A DNA stretch of 64,000 bases, taken from Oikopleura dioica (taxonomy: Eukaryota > Chordata > Appendicularia > Copelata > Oikopleuridae). Numbering within the stretch: the first letter of the stretch is position 1; every line of letters begins with the position of its first letter. The position numbers were made by a program, and so were the translations under genes. The notes under the pieces are model-generated. The model made no database searches. It saw only the letters and a program-made list of their open reading frames with translations, and was not told the DNA's origin. The stretch spans positions 5,642,001-5,706,000 of the forward strand of contig OU015569.1 in NCBI GenBank assembly GCA_907165135.1, given 5' to 3'. Positions 15,515-28,410 of the stretch are shown one piece after another.

Positions 15515-16311
15515 AAGTTTACCTTAAAAATTTATTTTTATTTTTCAAATAAAGCCTCTCCTAATGCCACAATAGAAATGATATTATCTACATTAGTCCG
15601 TACTGTCCTGGGATCCTCCCAATACAGAATCTCTCTGCATATTCCAAAAACCAATTGAAAAATGAGAGAAAGCGTCAAAATAAATCCTCTTCAAAGTATT
15701 TCGAAAGGAAAATCGTCACTACTCTAAGACTAGTAGTGCAAATGAAATACTTTCCTAAGACGTAGCGATCTCCATTTTTTCTCTCGTTCCATTCAAGTGC
15801 GAATTTCGCTCTGCGAGTAGTAAAGTCTTTTCACAGCGTTTTTCTTCAGCCACAAAAGAAACTGTTCTCTTTCATGCAAACATTCAAATGACTCAAAATC
15901 ATATTTTAATAAATGGCTCTATTTAAAGACAGAAGAGAGTCTTTACAAATGCGGCCAGCGTAGAAACGTCTGATGAACTAACAACAAAGTCCTATGCAAT
16001 GACTCATTCTAGTTTTTGTAGGATTTTCTGGGCTTGATGTCTAGTATTTGACTGTATCAATGTTTGTATTCATTATCATCAGCGATTGTTCTACAATTAT
16101 CCCCACAATTGTTTGTTTCAAGTCTTATCTGTAGTATCCTGCTCTGAAAGTTTTATTAGACCGCGTTATTAAACGACTTTGCTATTGATCCGGTACGGAT
16201 TCTTGGGTCGATTAAAAGGATGAATAAAGTTATCATGATTTTTATAAAAAATTTCGAGGAGAGACAAGTTTGGCGTTAGAGGCAGCGCCATCTATGGAAA
16301 CCCGGGGGCGC

Positions 16312-16336
16312 CCTGGCGCACCGCGCCTGCGCCAGG
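16312..16336. repeat. Perfect 9-bp GC hairpin
   Basis: CCTGGCGCA, then a 7-nt spacer CCGCGCC, then TGCGCCAGG. It is a local GC island in AT-rich DNA. Function unknown. Confidence 0.6.
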
Positions 16337-16431
16337 TGCAATTTCCTCGGACTTCCTAAAATCTACAGATAGCTCTATCGATAAACCAGATTCCAACCTC
16401 GGAGCTGATCTAGTTGTATTAATAAATCAGC

Positions 16432-16671
16432 TTAATTGAGCAAGAACACGACGAGATTGCCTTCGTGCGCCCTTCCAGAGCATTTTAGATAGAGATTCAC
16501 AGAGATACACGAACAAGCTGCATCAACTGACAAATCTACCAGAGAAGTGTTCGAGAGATTAATGTCGCTGGACCACAGAGTCCCACAAGAGAGCACGTTT
16601 CCCTTGTTACAGAATCCATCTGGCATCATTGCGGACCCACTCAAACCCAAAATTGCCTCCCAGAAAAACAT
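16432..16671 (-). CDS. Possible 79-aa Cys-containing ORF
   Basis: ATG at 16671 gives a moderately hydrophobic start (MFFWEAILGLSGSAMM) and then several Cys (FCNKGNVLSC, ACSCISVNLYLKC). It could be a last or single exon of a secreted protein. Nothing else supports it, so it stays tentative. Confidence 0.25.
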   Translation of the reverse strand: MFFWEAILGLSGSAMMPDGFCNKGNVLSCGTLWSSDINLSNTSLVDLSVDAACSCISVNLYLKCSGRAHEGNLVVFLLN

Positions 16672-18479
16672 TCCAATCAACGGTAAGACTTCCTTTATAT
16701 CAATATTTTAAAATCTTGTCGGTTCCTTTGCACTCATGAATGCATGATTATTTGGACATTTTACCATTGACAAAGTATAATTTTGCGATAAAATCTTATT
16801 TCCGGATGAGCTGCGCTTTCAGTAAAAACATTCGGGCGAGTCCGTTTTTCTAGTGGCGGAGAGTCAGTTACTTGGTAGTCACACTTGCCAATCTTACTTT
16901 CCGTATTGATTGAGCAAATTTGACTCTGCTGACTTGTTGTGGTTTTGTTGGGTTGCCCCTCTTTGCGCCCAACAAATACAAACAGTTGTTGTGACGGCGA
17001 AAACACAAATTTGGAGCCAGATCAGAGTGCATCACCGAACAGGCGCACGCCTCGGGCCTGTTTGCCGATTCGCCGAAAAACATTTTTATAGGCCAAAACT
17101 GTAACTACAAGTGTATTTGCCAGCGCTAGACACTTGAAAAGATAGTGAAGGTATACTCACTCGCCCGAGAGCATGTCACGCCGCTTTGCGGAAGAATAGT
17201 TTTGTTTGATTCCATCGAATGTATTCCCTTCGTTTTCTTTCATTGTCATTTTCGTAAAAAGTATTCGGCCGAGAGACTCTGTTTTCAAAAGAACCTCGCC
17301 CTGTTACAAATAGCACTCGCGGGATAGGTATGCAATCTTTTGTTAACTTCAAACATCAACAACAAACCTTCACTTTTGGGCCCATAAGGTGGCAACGAAA
17401 GTTTAATCCTAGAGTTGATTCGGTAATACACAGTCTTTACTGTAGTTTAGTAAGATTGCGATGTATCTAGTGCGAAAAAATGCATGATTTCTTCTGGTGG
17501 CATTATGAAGCAGTTTAACTGGGTTTTTCTCGCTCCCAGAGCGTCACTGTACGCCCGTATTCCTGGCGAGCATTTGTAGCGCTTATGGATCCGGGTGTAA
17601 ATGGTGAAAAAATCTGCGACCGGGAGTGGTTGGCTAGTGGCACTAGCGCTGTTTGATTTTTATGCTACCGGAAATGTAAAATTCCGTCGCAAAATGGCAT
17701 CTCTTCTGCCCAAAAGGTTTTTACGGGTTCGTCGAGAAACTTTACTAGCTGTGAAGAAATTTGACGTAGGAGTACCACATCATCATTCATCGATTAGAAA
17801 TAAACATATAAATATGAGAGAACACGACTAACAATGCCAAAGAAAAAACGCATCCCCCGCAAAGGTACATTTGTAGTTTAAGATGAGAGAAATCACCGTT
17901 TGCGATTTTTCTCCTACACATAGATCTTTTTATTGCTATGCTCTCTACTTCTAAGACTTATTCATTAGCCACAGCATGAATTGTGTCCTCTATCAAGCAC
18001 GTATGAGTCGGCCCATCAGTCTAATGGCTCTTCTGTTACGTTATTTTCGGCCGGAAGAGTGCTAGGCTCAAAGTTTGCCACTTTGCCCAAGTGCTCAGAT
18101 TAGAATTGAAGGGCGCGTGCGGCGGTAAATCCGCCCCGCGCATCCGACTCCTCCAAACATCCCAATCCTTTCTCCACGGAATTCAAAATATTCCCGCCGG
18201 CTGTTCCTCAAACAGGATCTCTCTCAATAAGACGCTGCTTAGTGTTGGCGTCATGGCTGTTTATATTCCTTTACGAAACGAAAAAAAAATATTTTTTATT
18301 CATTCTTTTTGAATCAAGGTGAACCAAGAAACCTGGTTTAAATTGAGTTTTGTACACTGTTTGTAAAATACGAATGGAAAGTATTTTCGTTATATAAAAC
18401 TGTGTGTCCGATTTTGATAATCTGAGATAACAAGAACGAGTGGTGGAATGTTCACCGATCGGAAATAGGCGATCCGGGC

Positions 18480-21400
18480 AAAGTGTCTTGTCTCGTCTGA
18501 GCTCTCAGCGCGGCGTCCGGTTGACCGTCGCCCGTTTTCAATCGGTCGCTCGATAGATCGAAAAACGCGCTAATATTCGCTATCACGTGAGCTGTCAGTG
18601 GCGAGAGCGGGCACCAAATCATCATCCCTTGATTTCCGGTTCCTCTCAGCGGCGAGCGTTCTCTGAGGTCTCAAATTTGTTTGAAATTTTGCACTGGCAG
18701 CCACTTCACCAACCGCTCAGCCAAAAGCAAATCCACAAAGATCCCGCTCCAAGTTGCTTCCGCCCAGTTACATAAGCTAAGTAATTCCGAATCTCTCATT
18801 TTTCGCAGCATCAGCAACCGGACACACGATCTTTCAACGAATCGCACGTAGAACGTGAATTCTCTTTCCTTTCTGCTCTCATTTACCTGTTGATTATTCA
18901 ACTACGGTGTTAGCTTCTAAACCGTGCTCACTCGTGTAATTGAAAGTGTTAGATCTGATAAAGAATCATCTCCAGCGCGGGGCTCCAACGTGGTGTTAAG
19001 AGGAAATCTTCGTTAGCCCTTTCGGATGATCGCAGTTCCCAAGCAGCACCGGCCAGACCCTTGCGTTCAAGTTGAATTCAACCCTTTTCATTTTCAATTT
19101 GCGTTTTAGGAGAGTGAGAGAGCACTTGATACTTTTGACGGAGTTATGCAACTGGCGGCCGCGAGCCGGAAGTCCAGTATAGCGCTGGTCGAGCTGCTTA
19201 TCGCGTGCCCGGTGATAAGCATCAATACGGATTTATAGCGGGAACAGAATTCTGCGCGGCTCCGGATCACATCCATTCAATATGTAATGTTTTACTAAGT
19301 TTCCTTTCGGAACAATCCCAAAAGTCATAGAAACTATTTTATGAATATTTCAGCAAGGATATGAAAATTCATTGATGGAAGAAGCCCTTATCGCCAGTTC
19401 TTTTTCGAAGGAAGCGCTAATTTATCAATGAGGCGGATGTGGGGCTTCGATTGACCATCATTATTCAACTATCTGAGATAGCGGAAGCGCGCGTACTTTC
19501 CTTAGAGGCAATTTGACCAAACTGAGCTAATCTTTTTCTCAAATATCCGCTTTGGCGGAAAGTGGTGGAGAGGCTTGAGCAGCCGTGTTTTCTTTTTTTG
19601 GCTTGGGTCTATTTTTTTCTTCGATTACAGTAGAGGCCGACGATGGTGATTATTGCCGAGAGGCGGTTTTCGGCAGGGGTCGGTTTTGACAAATTGTCGC
19701 TTTGGATTGTTGCAAGGAAGCGGTTGTTTGCACTGGTGGTGGTGCTGCCACCGCTCGCTACTTTGATAAATATGGGAGGGTCCGTCCGGACACTGCTCTT
19801 CCTGCCGAGATCCGGACTCAGAATGTAATCGCTTCGAAGCGCTACGAAGCGAGTGTTTTGTGACCTCTCTTCAGCGCGAGTCGCACTCGACTTAGCACGT
19901 CCGGCGCAACATCCGATGGTCAGCGCCGCCACAGCCGCCATCAGAAGCACTACCGGGGTTGCAATTCTAGTGCCAAATTCTCCTACCTCTCGAATACCAA
20001 TTTACCCTTATCACCGAAATCAGCAATTCAGAAGCCCCCTCCTCCACTCCATTTTAGATCTCTCGTTTTGCGGAAAGCCTACACGTCTGAGCTCAATGTT
20101 CATCCCTCATTGGGGTGGTTTGAAGCCGGATGCGCCAGTTTCCAAAAAGCTGCCAGTTCCGGAAACGGTCGTTTTTGTTTGTCGAAGTGGCGATTAGTTC
20201 ACGGGAGCCTGTTTGTGGCACAATACGGCGATTCCGGTTGTAGCTCTCAGATCCGTTTGGGAACTGATTAGCGCTGACCGGCGGGTTATCCTGCACTTGG
20301 AAGGGCTTCTCATTGGCTGAAGAGTTCCATTTATCGCTCCATCACCTTTCTATTTTAATGCGGAACTGCTTTCTTCAAGACGCTTATCACTGCTACTTTT
20401 GATTTTGGAAAGTGTTATCAGCGTAAAAGTGATTAGCCAAATCGCTTTGTTTCCTATCAAATATAGTAATTACAATTTTTATGATAAGACCTGCGTGGTG
20501 ATAAGCTCAGGCCGAACAGTCTACTTGTTTGTTCCGTATTTCGAGATCTCCCGCCGAGATGGCCGCGATAACGCTCAGCCGTCCAAGGGCGAGGCTTCAT
20601 AATGAACGGCCAGTGCCACTGATAAGAACCTTAACGCACCATCTCGGCGGGTGATCGATGCCGAGATGGCGAGTAGCGCGTAACTCGGCAGGACATCGAT
20701 GCCGCGATCGGCGCCACTGATAAAAGACTCATAAATTTACTAGCGCGTGCTCGGCCTCTGACTCTAGAAGAGACTCTCATCAGCGCTAGAATGAGCCGGG
20801 CTTCCTGCCGCTGACAGCGCAGCCCAAGAACATCAAAGAGGAAATGGTCCCCTTCGAAGGGACACTTCCGTCCTTGAAAAATCACTTCCCCTCGAAAATA
20901 ATCCCTCATTCTCCAAATCACCATATTCTATCATTAGCCGGACCGGTTTCGGAGAGAAAGAATTTATCGCTCTTCAGGGCGGCAGGACAAGTGTTAAATA
21001 CAAAAGTACTTATTTATTTGTGACAATTTTGATGGCGTCATTGGGCGGAAACGAGCTTGGCTTTATACACAAGCTCGGTTTCCGCTAGCGGCTTTTCCGG
21101 AAGCAGAAAACACCTTTCGAAGCGATAAACCGCGCTTGCTACCGTCGACCACGTGACATTTCGAGCTCATCGCAGAACCGAACCCTTCCGGAAATTGAAA
21201 ATTTAACGCCCACGTGAAGCATTCCCATAATGTGAAGTGATTTGCGTCACAAATGCCTGATTTCGCACTGATAAATCATCTTATCACATCTCTTCCCATA
21301 ATATTTGATTCTAGTGCTCAAATTAGACAGTTTCTGTACAAGGGACTTTGTAAGGCAGGGTACTAGGGTCAAAGTTTGAATATTAATTTTCTGTCTTCGA

Positions 21401-24400
21401 CTAGGAGCGTTGATTTTATTATTCGTTGCTTCTTCTCACCGGAAATTTGGAATTTTCCACTTTGTGATAAGGGCCAGGATTTGCATTTAAATCTATGGCA
21501 GTCTTCTCTAGGTCCATTTTTAGACGCGCCGGAAGCGCGAAAGGTCTCCACGATCCTTTTCCCCAAAACGCTTCCGATTTCGTTTATCAACAAATGCAAC
21601 AGCTCGCTCCACCAAAATTTATATGGCCGTAGCTCCGGAATTTATCAAAAAAGAAAACACTGTCCATAGATAAATGAGACCCCACTTCGGATACATTTGC
21701 ATGGCCCTGAATCTTATCGAAATTTGTGGTAAAAATCTATAGTAAATCATTGCACCGTAAAATGAGAGTGCAGCTTCCAATTTCCGGAAAGATGCATAAT
21801 CGGAGGCGCCGCTGAGTAGATCCCTCTCTCCCTTAATATAATCGACAACAACTACTCCATTTAGCAAGATTATAAGTTACAATTTATTACTATGTGCGAC
21901 ATACTCACTCGGCCTAGCAAGTTTTTCCTGTACGATGAGCGAGATAGTAGGAATTTGGAATCGTCTGAGCGTGAGTAACCAGTTTCGAAATTTTGCCGGT
22001 TCATGTTGTGCCGATGTCGAGTGATATTTTTGACAAGTACTCTCATCCTTTTTACGACTATTCTGTGGCACTCTTTGCAAATCCGGCGAAAGTGCTGCGG
22101 GCTTGGCACGTCCGGGCGATCTCCTGCCGAGATGGCTGCTGCTGATAAGAGAATTGTATTTGGGATTCCCTCAAAGCCTTCGCCTCTCTTATCAGCGAAT
22201 TGGCATCATCCGGCGGGAGTCAGCGCGGCGGGAGACCGATGTTCTTATCAGTAAATTAACATCCCTTTTATTGCATTTTCTGCCGCGTCAAGAAGTCATC
22301 AAGCTTCGACGCTGAGGGGTTAAGGTTGCGAATTAGGGTTATCAGGGGAGACATCTGGGCATCGCGCTAAGTACTAAAACGTACGACAGAGCGTGCGACA
22401 TCGCCTTATCGCACAGCATAATCCCTTTTACGGAACCGACGAGATAAAATTGCCAAATTTTAGAAACTCCCCAAATAGTTATTTTGGCGAAATTCTACCG
22501 CTATCAAGGGCTGCCTAAGCGCTACAAAGCAAATTGTTTGACGATAACATTTCTCGCATTTAGACGTGTTTGGCGCGTTGCAAGGCGACTGGTTGGAGAA
22601 CTCTGCGACGGACGACGACCAATTCGTGCCGGAAGTAGGATGTAAGTAGCAGCTCACGTGACTTCCGATGAAACACTCGAGTCAGACTGATTCGGAAGTC
22701 TCCTCATGATTACGCCCAGTGCTCACCATTCCCTAGCTCCTGAATATTCCCACCAGAATTTTCATTGACCACTTTCCCCTAGCATCGTAATACCCCGCCT
22801 GTACTGACCATGCCAATAATTTGTATAGGTTTTAAGACTTCGCCCATCTATAGACCAATTGTAGCCTTCAAAGTATACGAAAGAACACTAATTAGATTAG
22901 GCGCTTCTGATTGGCTGGCTTACGAGAACAGCGCCACCCCGATTTACATTTCGTAAACATTTTGTATAATTAGCAGCTTACAATAGAAAACGACAACAAA
23001 GTAATAACAAATTACGAGCTTGCTGAGCGAATAAAATTAGATACCCGATTGACAAATTTCGCTGCGAGAGATCGGGGCGTTCGAAGCGTCCGGAAATGGC
23101 GTCGGAAGTGGCTCGAGCGGCCCAATAGTTACGCATCCGGAATTTACACGATAATTATTATAATTTTGCGTGATTACCCTTACTCCTTACGATGGGTTCG
23201 GAAACAGCGAGCGTCTGTAACCGGTAGCCACTTCCGTGCGCTACTTCCGATACCGCCACTGCTTCCGTTGCTTCAAACGCGTTCAGAATATTCATAATCC
23301 TACAAAAATGCTTCGCCCATTTTGCGGTCCAAAAACTACAAACCCTCAATATTCCGGGCCAAGACTAGAACACCATCGTCTATAATCAATCTTTCACCTT
23401 TCGGACCGAAAGTTTCGGTAAATCCACTGTAAGTCATAACTTGTCGCCAATTTGAGCATAAGATAGCCTTTTGTGATTTTCATTAAAAGTTATTACAATT
23501 AATTCTAAGTCGACTTAGTTTTTTCTTAATTCAAATGTTCACGAGACTTCCTCTTCCTAAAAAACACTTTCCAGCGCGCTTCCCGTATCAAATATTTGCG
23601 CTGAAACTTTATGGAAGTAGAATAAGTTAAAGCGCTCTTCGCTTGGCGAACAAACGCTTTGTTCGACAAAAGATTTCTCCGGAAGAAAACGCACAAACGC
23701 ACATTGTAAGGCACATCCGCCGCCAATTTCAACTCAAAGGAATCCTCTTTTTGACTTTTACAATTACTTTTCAATTTCTTTAATTTCCGTCCCCACCACC
23801 GAATTAACCTCAAGCAGAGCTCTTCATCTTTTCATCGCTATGTAACTCGCTAGACTCTCATAAAACAAAATGCTCGTAATCCGTCTTTTAACTGTTTTTA
23901 CCTGTTTATGAGACGATTTGGCTTGGATTTGGGCGTGAACCGAAAGTGAGTGATAAGAAAGGTCCGTTAACTCATGGCGAGTAATCACAGGCGGAAGACG
24001 GTTTCGCTAAAACTTCCGGTGGCGGTGGCTGGAGCGCGGGGAAGAGCTCCCTTAGTCGCCAGGTCGAGACCGGGCGGCGACGAAGTCGGTTGAACCAAGT
24101 TCCGCCCAAGAAAATGTCGGACGCAATCACGTGACTACTTGAATCTGGCCTGCAGATCCCAAGTCTGGGCTCAGACAGGCAGCCTCAGACTCCTGGCCGC
24201 CGTCAGCTTCCGCCGCACCGACACCTTAAGCCGGAAATCAAAACGATAAAGTTAACGTGACAAAGCCGGCGCTGGGCGCAACTTGTGCTTTGAGATGCAT
24301 AGATCGACTGCACGTTTGGATTAGTTAGGAGGATATGTTCTTCCGGTTTCATTTTTCAGTGCGTTTAGCTACCCATTCAGTTACATTTTCAATAGTCATC

Positions 24401-24440
24401 CACTGGACATTTTTTCCAAAATCAAGACAAGTCAGAGAAA
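18480..24440. promoter_or_regulatory. GATA/ETS/E-box motif-dense non-coding region upstream of the ETS gene
   Basis: The region has no convincing exons but is dense in three motif types on both strands. GATA-type TGATAA/TTATCA: about a dozen between 19.2 and 22.4 kb (near 20352, 20414, 20480, 20500, 20620, 20718, 21270, 21464, 22143, 22185, 22242). ETS-type CCGGAA: near 20160, 21096, 21187, 21438, 21528, 21635, 21783, 22628, 23089, 23136, 23680, 24013, 24231 and 24340. CACGTG E-boxes: near 18583, 21149, 21210, 22656 and 24126. GCCGAGATGG also recurs. GC content is visibly higher than in flanking DNA. A developmental enhancer for the gene at 24.8-27.8 kb is the simplest reading; this is inference. 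Confidence 0.5.
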
Positions 24441-24782
24441 AGTTGGGCGTGATTCGTGCGTCCTGTGAATCTAATCCACCGGGGCTTACAAGTACAAGTG
24501 GTTTTCCTCCTGTAACATAAGCTTTTGCCTTCGCCGACTTCTAATCCAGCGGTCGGCGCTGCAGTGGTAACTTTCACGCCGCTCCCATTGGACGCGGAAA
24601 TCCACCACTCCAGAAAATGTGTTAGATTTGACACCCTGGCGCTCGCGAGCACTCCCTCTTATTTTTCAGGAGCGCCATTGGTACCAATCGAATTCCCTAA
24701 CCATCACTTCCCTTTCTTTATTTTTGCATCGTTAATATATTAATTGATCAGGCGAAACATAGTACGTAATTATTTTTTATAG

Positions 24783-27700
24783 ATGGCTCCGGATCCCGGC
24801 CCACTACGCAGCAACGTGACCAAGTAAAAGTGCCTGAGTTTGGCGCACAAAATGGTGCAGCTGGGAACAACAAAGAACGTCCAAAGCCAACCTCTACAGT
24901 TCCTCCAAATGGGAATCAACCTCAACCACAGAACCTTACAGCGACAGGCAGCAGTGCCGCGCCCAACAATGCGAGCAGTACGCCGTCTACCAATACAGTT
25001 GTACCAAGCAATAACAATTCAACGACAACAACCAACACTGGAGGTAAGAAGGGCATCTTAAAGCCAGATGCCGCCCCAGAGCGCTAACCGCAATTCCGGA
25101 AAATGCCAATTTCCGCAGCCGATTCAAGCCGGAGATATTTTGACCAGATTTAGGCAACGCAATCGCAGAAATCTCACTGACAAAACAAAATCGATTACGA
25201 TTGTCTAAGAGCAGCTCAAAGGTCGCAACCACCAAAGTTACTTAATTTTTAAATTCATCTAAAACGTAAAGCAGGGACTGTGTAGATGTAGATGTCGCTG
25301 TTAGGATCGGCCGCGCGTTCGCCGCAATTCCGGAAAATGGCAATTTCCGGAGTCTATGCAAACCGGCCTCACGTGATCGTCACGTGTAGCCGCCTTCTAA
25401 AAGCCTCCTCAACTGCTCGTCCGTTTATATAATCCTCGAAAATACTAATTTAAATATTCTAGTGCCACCTGTTCAAAGTGTTTCATCGAGCACGAACCCA
25501 GCAAACACGACGCCCACGCTGGCGCCGCTGACTCAGCCATCACCGACAACTCAACCAGCGCAGTCTCAGCAGCCGCCGCATTCGCAGCACCAGACGAATG
25601 CCCAAGCACCGCCAAGACCAGCTAGCCAGACTCCCTCCTCGCCTGCACAGGTAAACCAGAAGGCCTCCACTTCGGTCTTAAATAAGTTTCAAGATCTCGC
25701 AAGCCTCGCTCTTCTCCAACATCAACCGCTCGTCATCATTGCCGATCCCTACATCTAGCACCGCACTGTCTTCCACTTTCACCTCGATGCCACAGATGCC
25801 TTCCATGTATTCGGCGGCGTCCTCGACCGCAGCGGGAGGCGCCGGTGTCGCCAACCCCTACACGAATCCGTACCAAGCCTTCGCCGGCGCTGCTGCTTAT
25901 GGAGCGTATCAACCATGGTGAGTGAAAGAATTGCTGCAGAAGTGACGGCAGAGGCGTTTTGATTAGGCGCTGGTGTCTAAAAGTGACAGTGGGATGCTTT
26001 AGGGGATTACCGCTCGGCGGATATAAAATTCGCCCGGCCGGATATATCCTTATCCTTTTTGCATCTTGTTTACACAAGCGACTTCCGGTACAGTTCAACT
26101 CGCTTGTCACTCTGCACGCGCCGATAACGAAATCCATTTATTCCCACTCACGAAGTTAAATCAAACTTGCCCTTGTTTACGTAACTGTAGATTGCTCTTC
26201 CCATTTTCTCTCGTATCTGTATTTTCAGAGTTTCAAAATTCGAGTATTTCATTGCTTGGTAGGGACTTTTTGACTATAGTCATGATTTAAATGATCGATT
26301 GTTAGTTTACACGAGACTGACGTTATTTTGGGGGCCGCTTCCTTAGCAGTGTGACGTTTTGATTTCACGGCGGGTAGACATCTCGGCATCGGCACTTCCG
26401 AGCCTCGGGGCTTCAAGTAGTGAGCTTGACCGGATACGCTAGAACTGTAAATATGTATATACATCATATATTATACGCTAGAAAAATATGCTTACGAGTG
26501 GGATTCGAGTTTATCGGTTCGACTAGATCCGGATTAAACGACTTTATTTCAGGCTGCGAGCTGCGACACCCAGTGCGAATCCTTGGGAAGATCCGCAAAG
26601 ACGCTTACAGGTAATTTCAAATAAAAAGATAATTTTTCTTCGATGTGAAATGGAACACGTAGACTATTCGCTCGCATAAGGAAATGTGAGCATGTTAAGA
26701 TTATGCAAAGATTCTTGATTTCTTCGGAAGCCAATGGCTGTTTAATCTTAAGTATCTGCGTATTCACCTTGGCTTCGGATAGGACCGGGAGCATGAGTTA
26801 GCGATAACACGCTTCATGATGGGTATCGCGCACCGCCGGCGACAGATAGTCGTAACGCCGGACACTACTCGTTCCGTTCCATCCATTCTATCCGTTTCTT
26901 AAACTTATCCCTCTTTTAGGATTTCTCCGGGTTAGGAGTTCCCTCAGCAAATCCGCTTGCGCTTGGTCTAGCATCGGTCGCCGATGTCACAGAAAAAGTC
27001 AAATCAGAACCAGGACTCAACCCAGCAGCTCTCAGAGCGTTCGAACAAAGTCACAGGCCTTTGGATTTATCAAATGGTGGATCTGCAGCGACTGCACGAG
27101 CGCAGGTTGACCAAATGGAAAAGAAAAATCAACCAGATCCGAATTCTCAGCAAATGTAAGCAACATCGTCATACGCGTATTTTTAAACAGTATTTAGCTC
27201 TGGAAGAAAAGGAACTCTCCAGCTGTGGCAATTTCTTGTGGCTCTACTAGACGACCCATCGAATGCAAATTTCATTACTTGGACTGGACGCGGCCTCGAG
27301 TTCAAACTTCTTGACCCGGAGGAGGTTGCGCGCCGATGGGGAAAGATGAAGGTAAGTTCGCGCGCGAGATAACCCTTATGAGCGGTAATTATTTTTTCAG
27401 AACCGACCAGCAATGAATTACGACAAGCTCTCGAGAAGCCTGCGTTACTACTACGAAAAAGGAATTATGTCCAAAGGTAGTACTTTCATAACCGAAAGAT
27501 GTTTACCTAGATATTCAGTCGCTGGAGAAAGATATGTGTACAAATTCATTTGTGACCCGAGGGCTCTATTCTCCCTGGCCGGCTTCGGTGGAGACAACAC
27601 TGCCGCTGCGTTGCACTACCACGCTGCTGCCGCCGCTGCTGGCTACCCAGGAGCTATGCAAGGTCATGCTTCGCTTCTAACAGTAAGTCGAGCTTTGCAA

Positions 27701-27825
27701 CTTTGATCTCACAATTTACCCAGCACAATCTGCACGATTACCGCCGTGATTTCGGAAGCCAACTGCCGCTCGCTTTACCGAGTTTTGGAGACAATCAACT
27801 GCCTTGGTCACATCATCAAATGTAA
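24783..27825 (+). CDS. PEA3/ETV1-4-5-type ETS transcription factor (5' exon not found)
   Basis: Exons: 24783-25043, 25463-25650, 25694-25917, 26553-26610, 26920-27155, 27198-27351, 27401-27476, 27519-27682, 27724-27825; phases are compatible and 486 residues are visible. The first 235 residues are Pro/Ser/Thr/Gln-rich, likely a regulatory domain; VKSEPGL is a possible sumoylation site. The ETS domain is close to the PEA3 subfamily: [78 protein letters not shown]. Trp residues and the recognition-helix RSLRYYY are intact. The tail is Ala-rich and ends LPWSHHQM. The first listed exon begins in phase 1 with no in-frame ATG, so at least one 5' exon is missing. It binds GGAA/T sites, usually downstream of FGF/ERK. 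Long introns of 0.3-0.6 kb contrast with neighbours. Confidence 0.88.
25083..25366. repeat. Pair of 45-bp direct repeats with ETS-like cores in the first visible intron of the ETS gene
   Basis: CCGCAATTCCGGAAAATG at about 25088 recurs at about 25323, and similarity continues through CAATTTCCG and the final CCGG, roughly 235 bp apart. Each copy contains a palindromic TTCCGGAA plus a second TTTCCG. Two CACGTG boxes follow at about 25372-25387. Confidence 0.65.
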
Positions 27826-28410
27826 ACCGCTCTTTTAGTATGCAGTTGCATTATTTACAGTTTGACCCTACTGACTGAACAGTTCTCTAACGTGACCCTA
27901 AATTCTATTTCCGATTGTTTCTTTTCTATACATATTTCAAATCTGGTAAAACTCACTCAAACACAAACATACCGTATGCTACATACGTAAAAAGTACAAG
28001 ACGGATATCTGGATTGCCTTTTCTGTACAAATATTTAACCGTAACAAAATATGTTTCAACAAAACTATTCTGAAAACGTGTGATAACTGCCGCCTCAGCC
28101 CGAAGGGAATGAATGGGAAACGGTTAGTCCACAAAACAAATTTACCAAAAAGTTATTTTTATCAATATATCATTTTACCGAAATTGCTTTAAATGATGTC
28201 TTGCTAAAAATATTAGCAGGTATTAAAAGTCATGCGATAAAACTGACTACTCGATTGCAATCAAGGAAGACTCGAATCGTTGATAAGTCTATGTTGTTTA
28301 TTTTCCCGAAAAATATTGTATCAATGGTATCAATCATGGTATTTTTCACTGATTGCGATGATGATTGTTTCAATGAAAAGATAAATGGCCGTATTGCATA
28401 ACAAGAAGTA
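27826..28410. other. Gap between ETS gene and RING gene
   Basis: AT-rich 3' UTR or intergenic sequence. It contains one copy of the 13-mer AATCAAGGAAGAC at 28259-28271. No other structure is seen. Confidence 0.5.

Larger units (their letters stand above)
15524..18480. other. 3 kb with no well supported gene
   Basis: Only short ORFs and ordinary intergenic sequence. Two items inside it are listed separately: a possible Cys-rich ORF (16432-16671) and a GC hairpin (16312-16336). Confidence 0.45.

Noticed and set aside
21369-23813. Several 60-97-codon ORFs on both strands in the motif-rich region
   Set aside because: They overlap each other in different frames, lack domains and splice continuity, and the region looks regulatory.
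24525-24572. Pro/Ser-rich frame as the missing 5' exon of the ETS gene
   Set aside because: Its best donor is in phase 0, while the next exon at 24783 needs phase 1.
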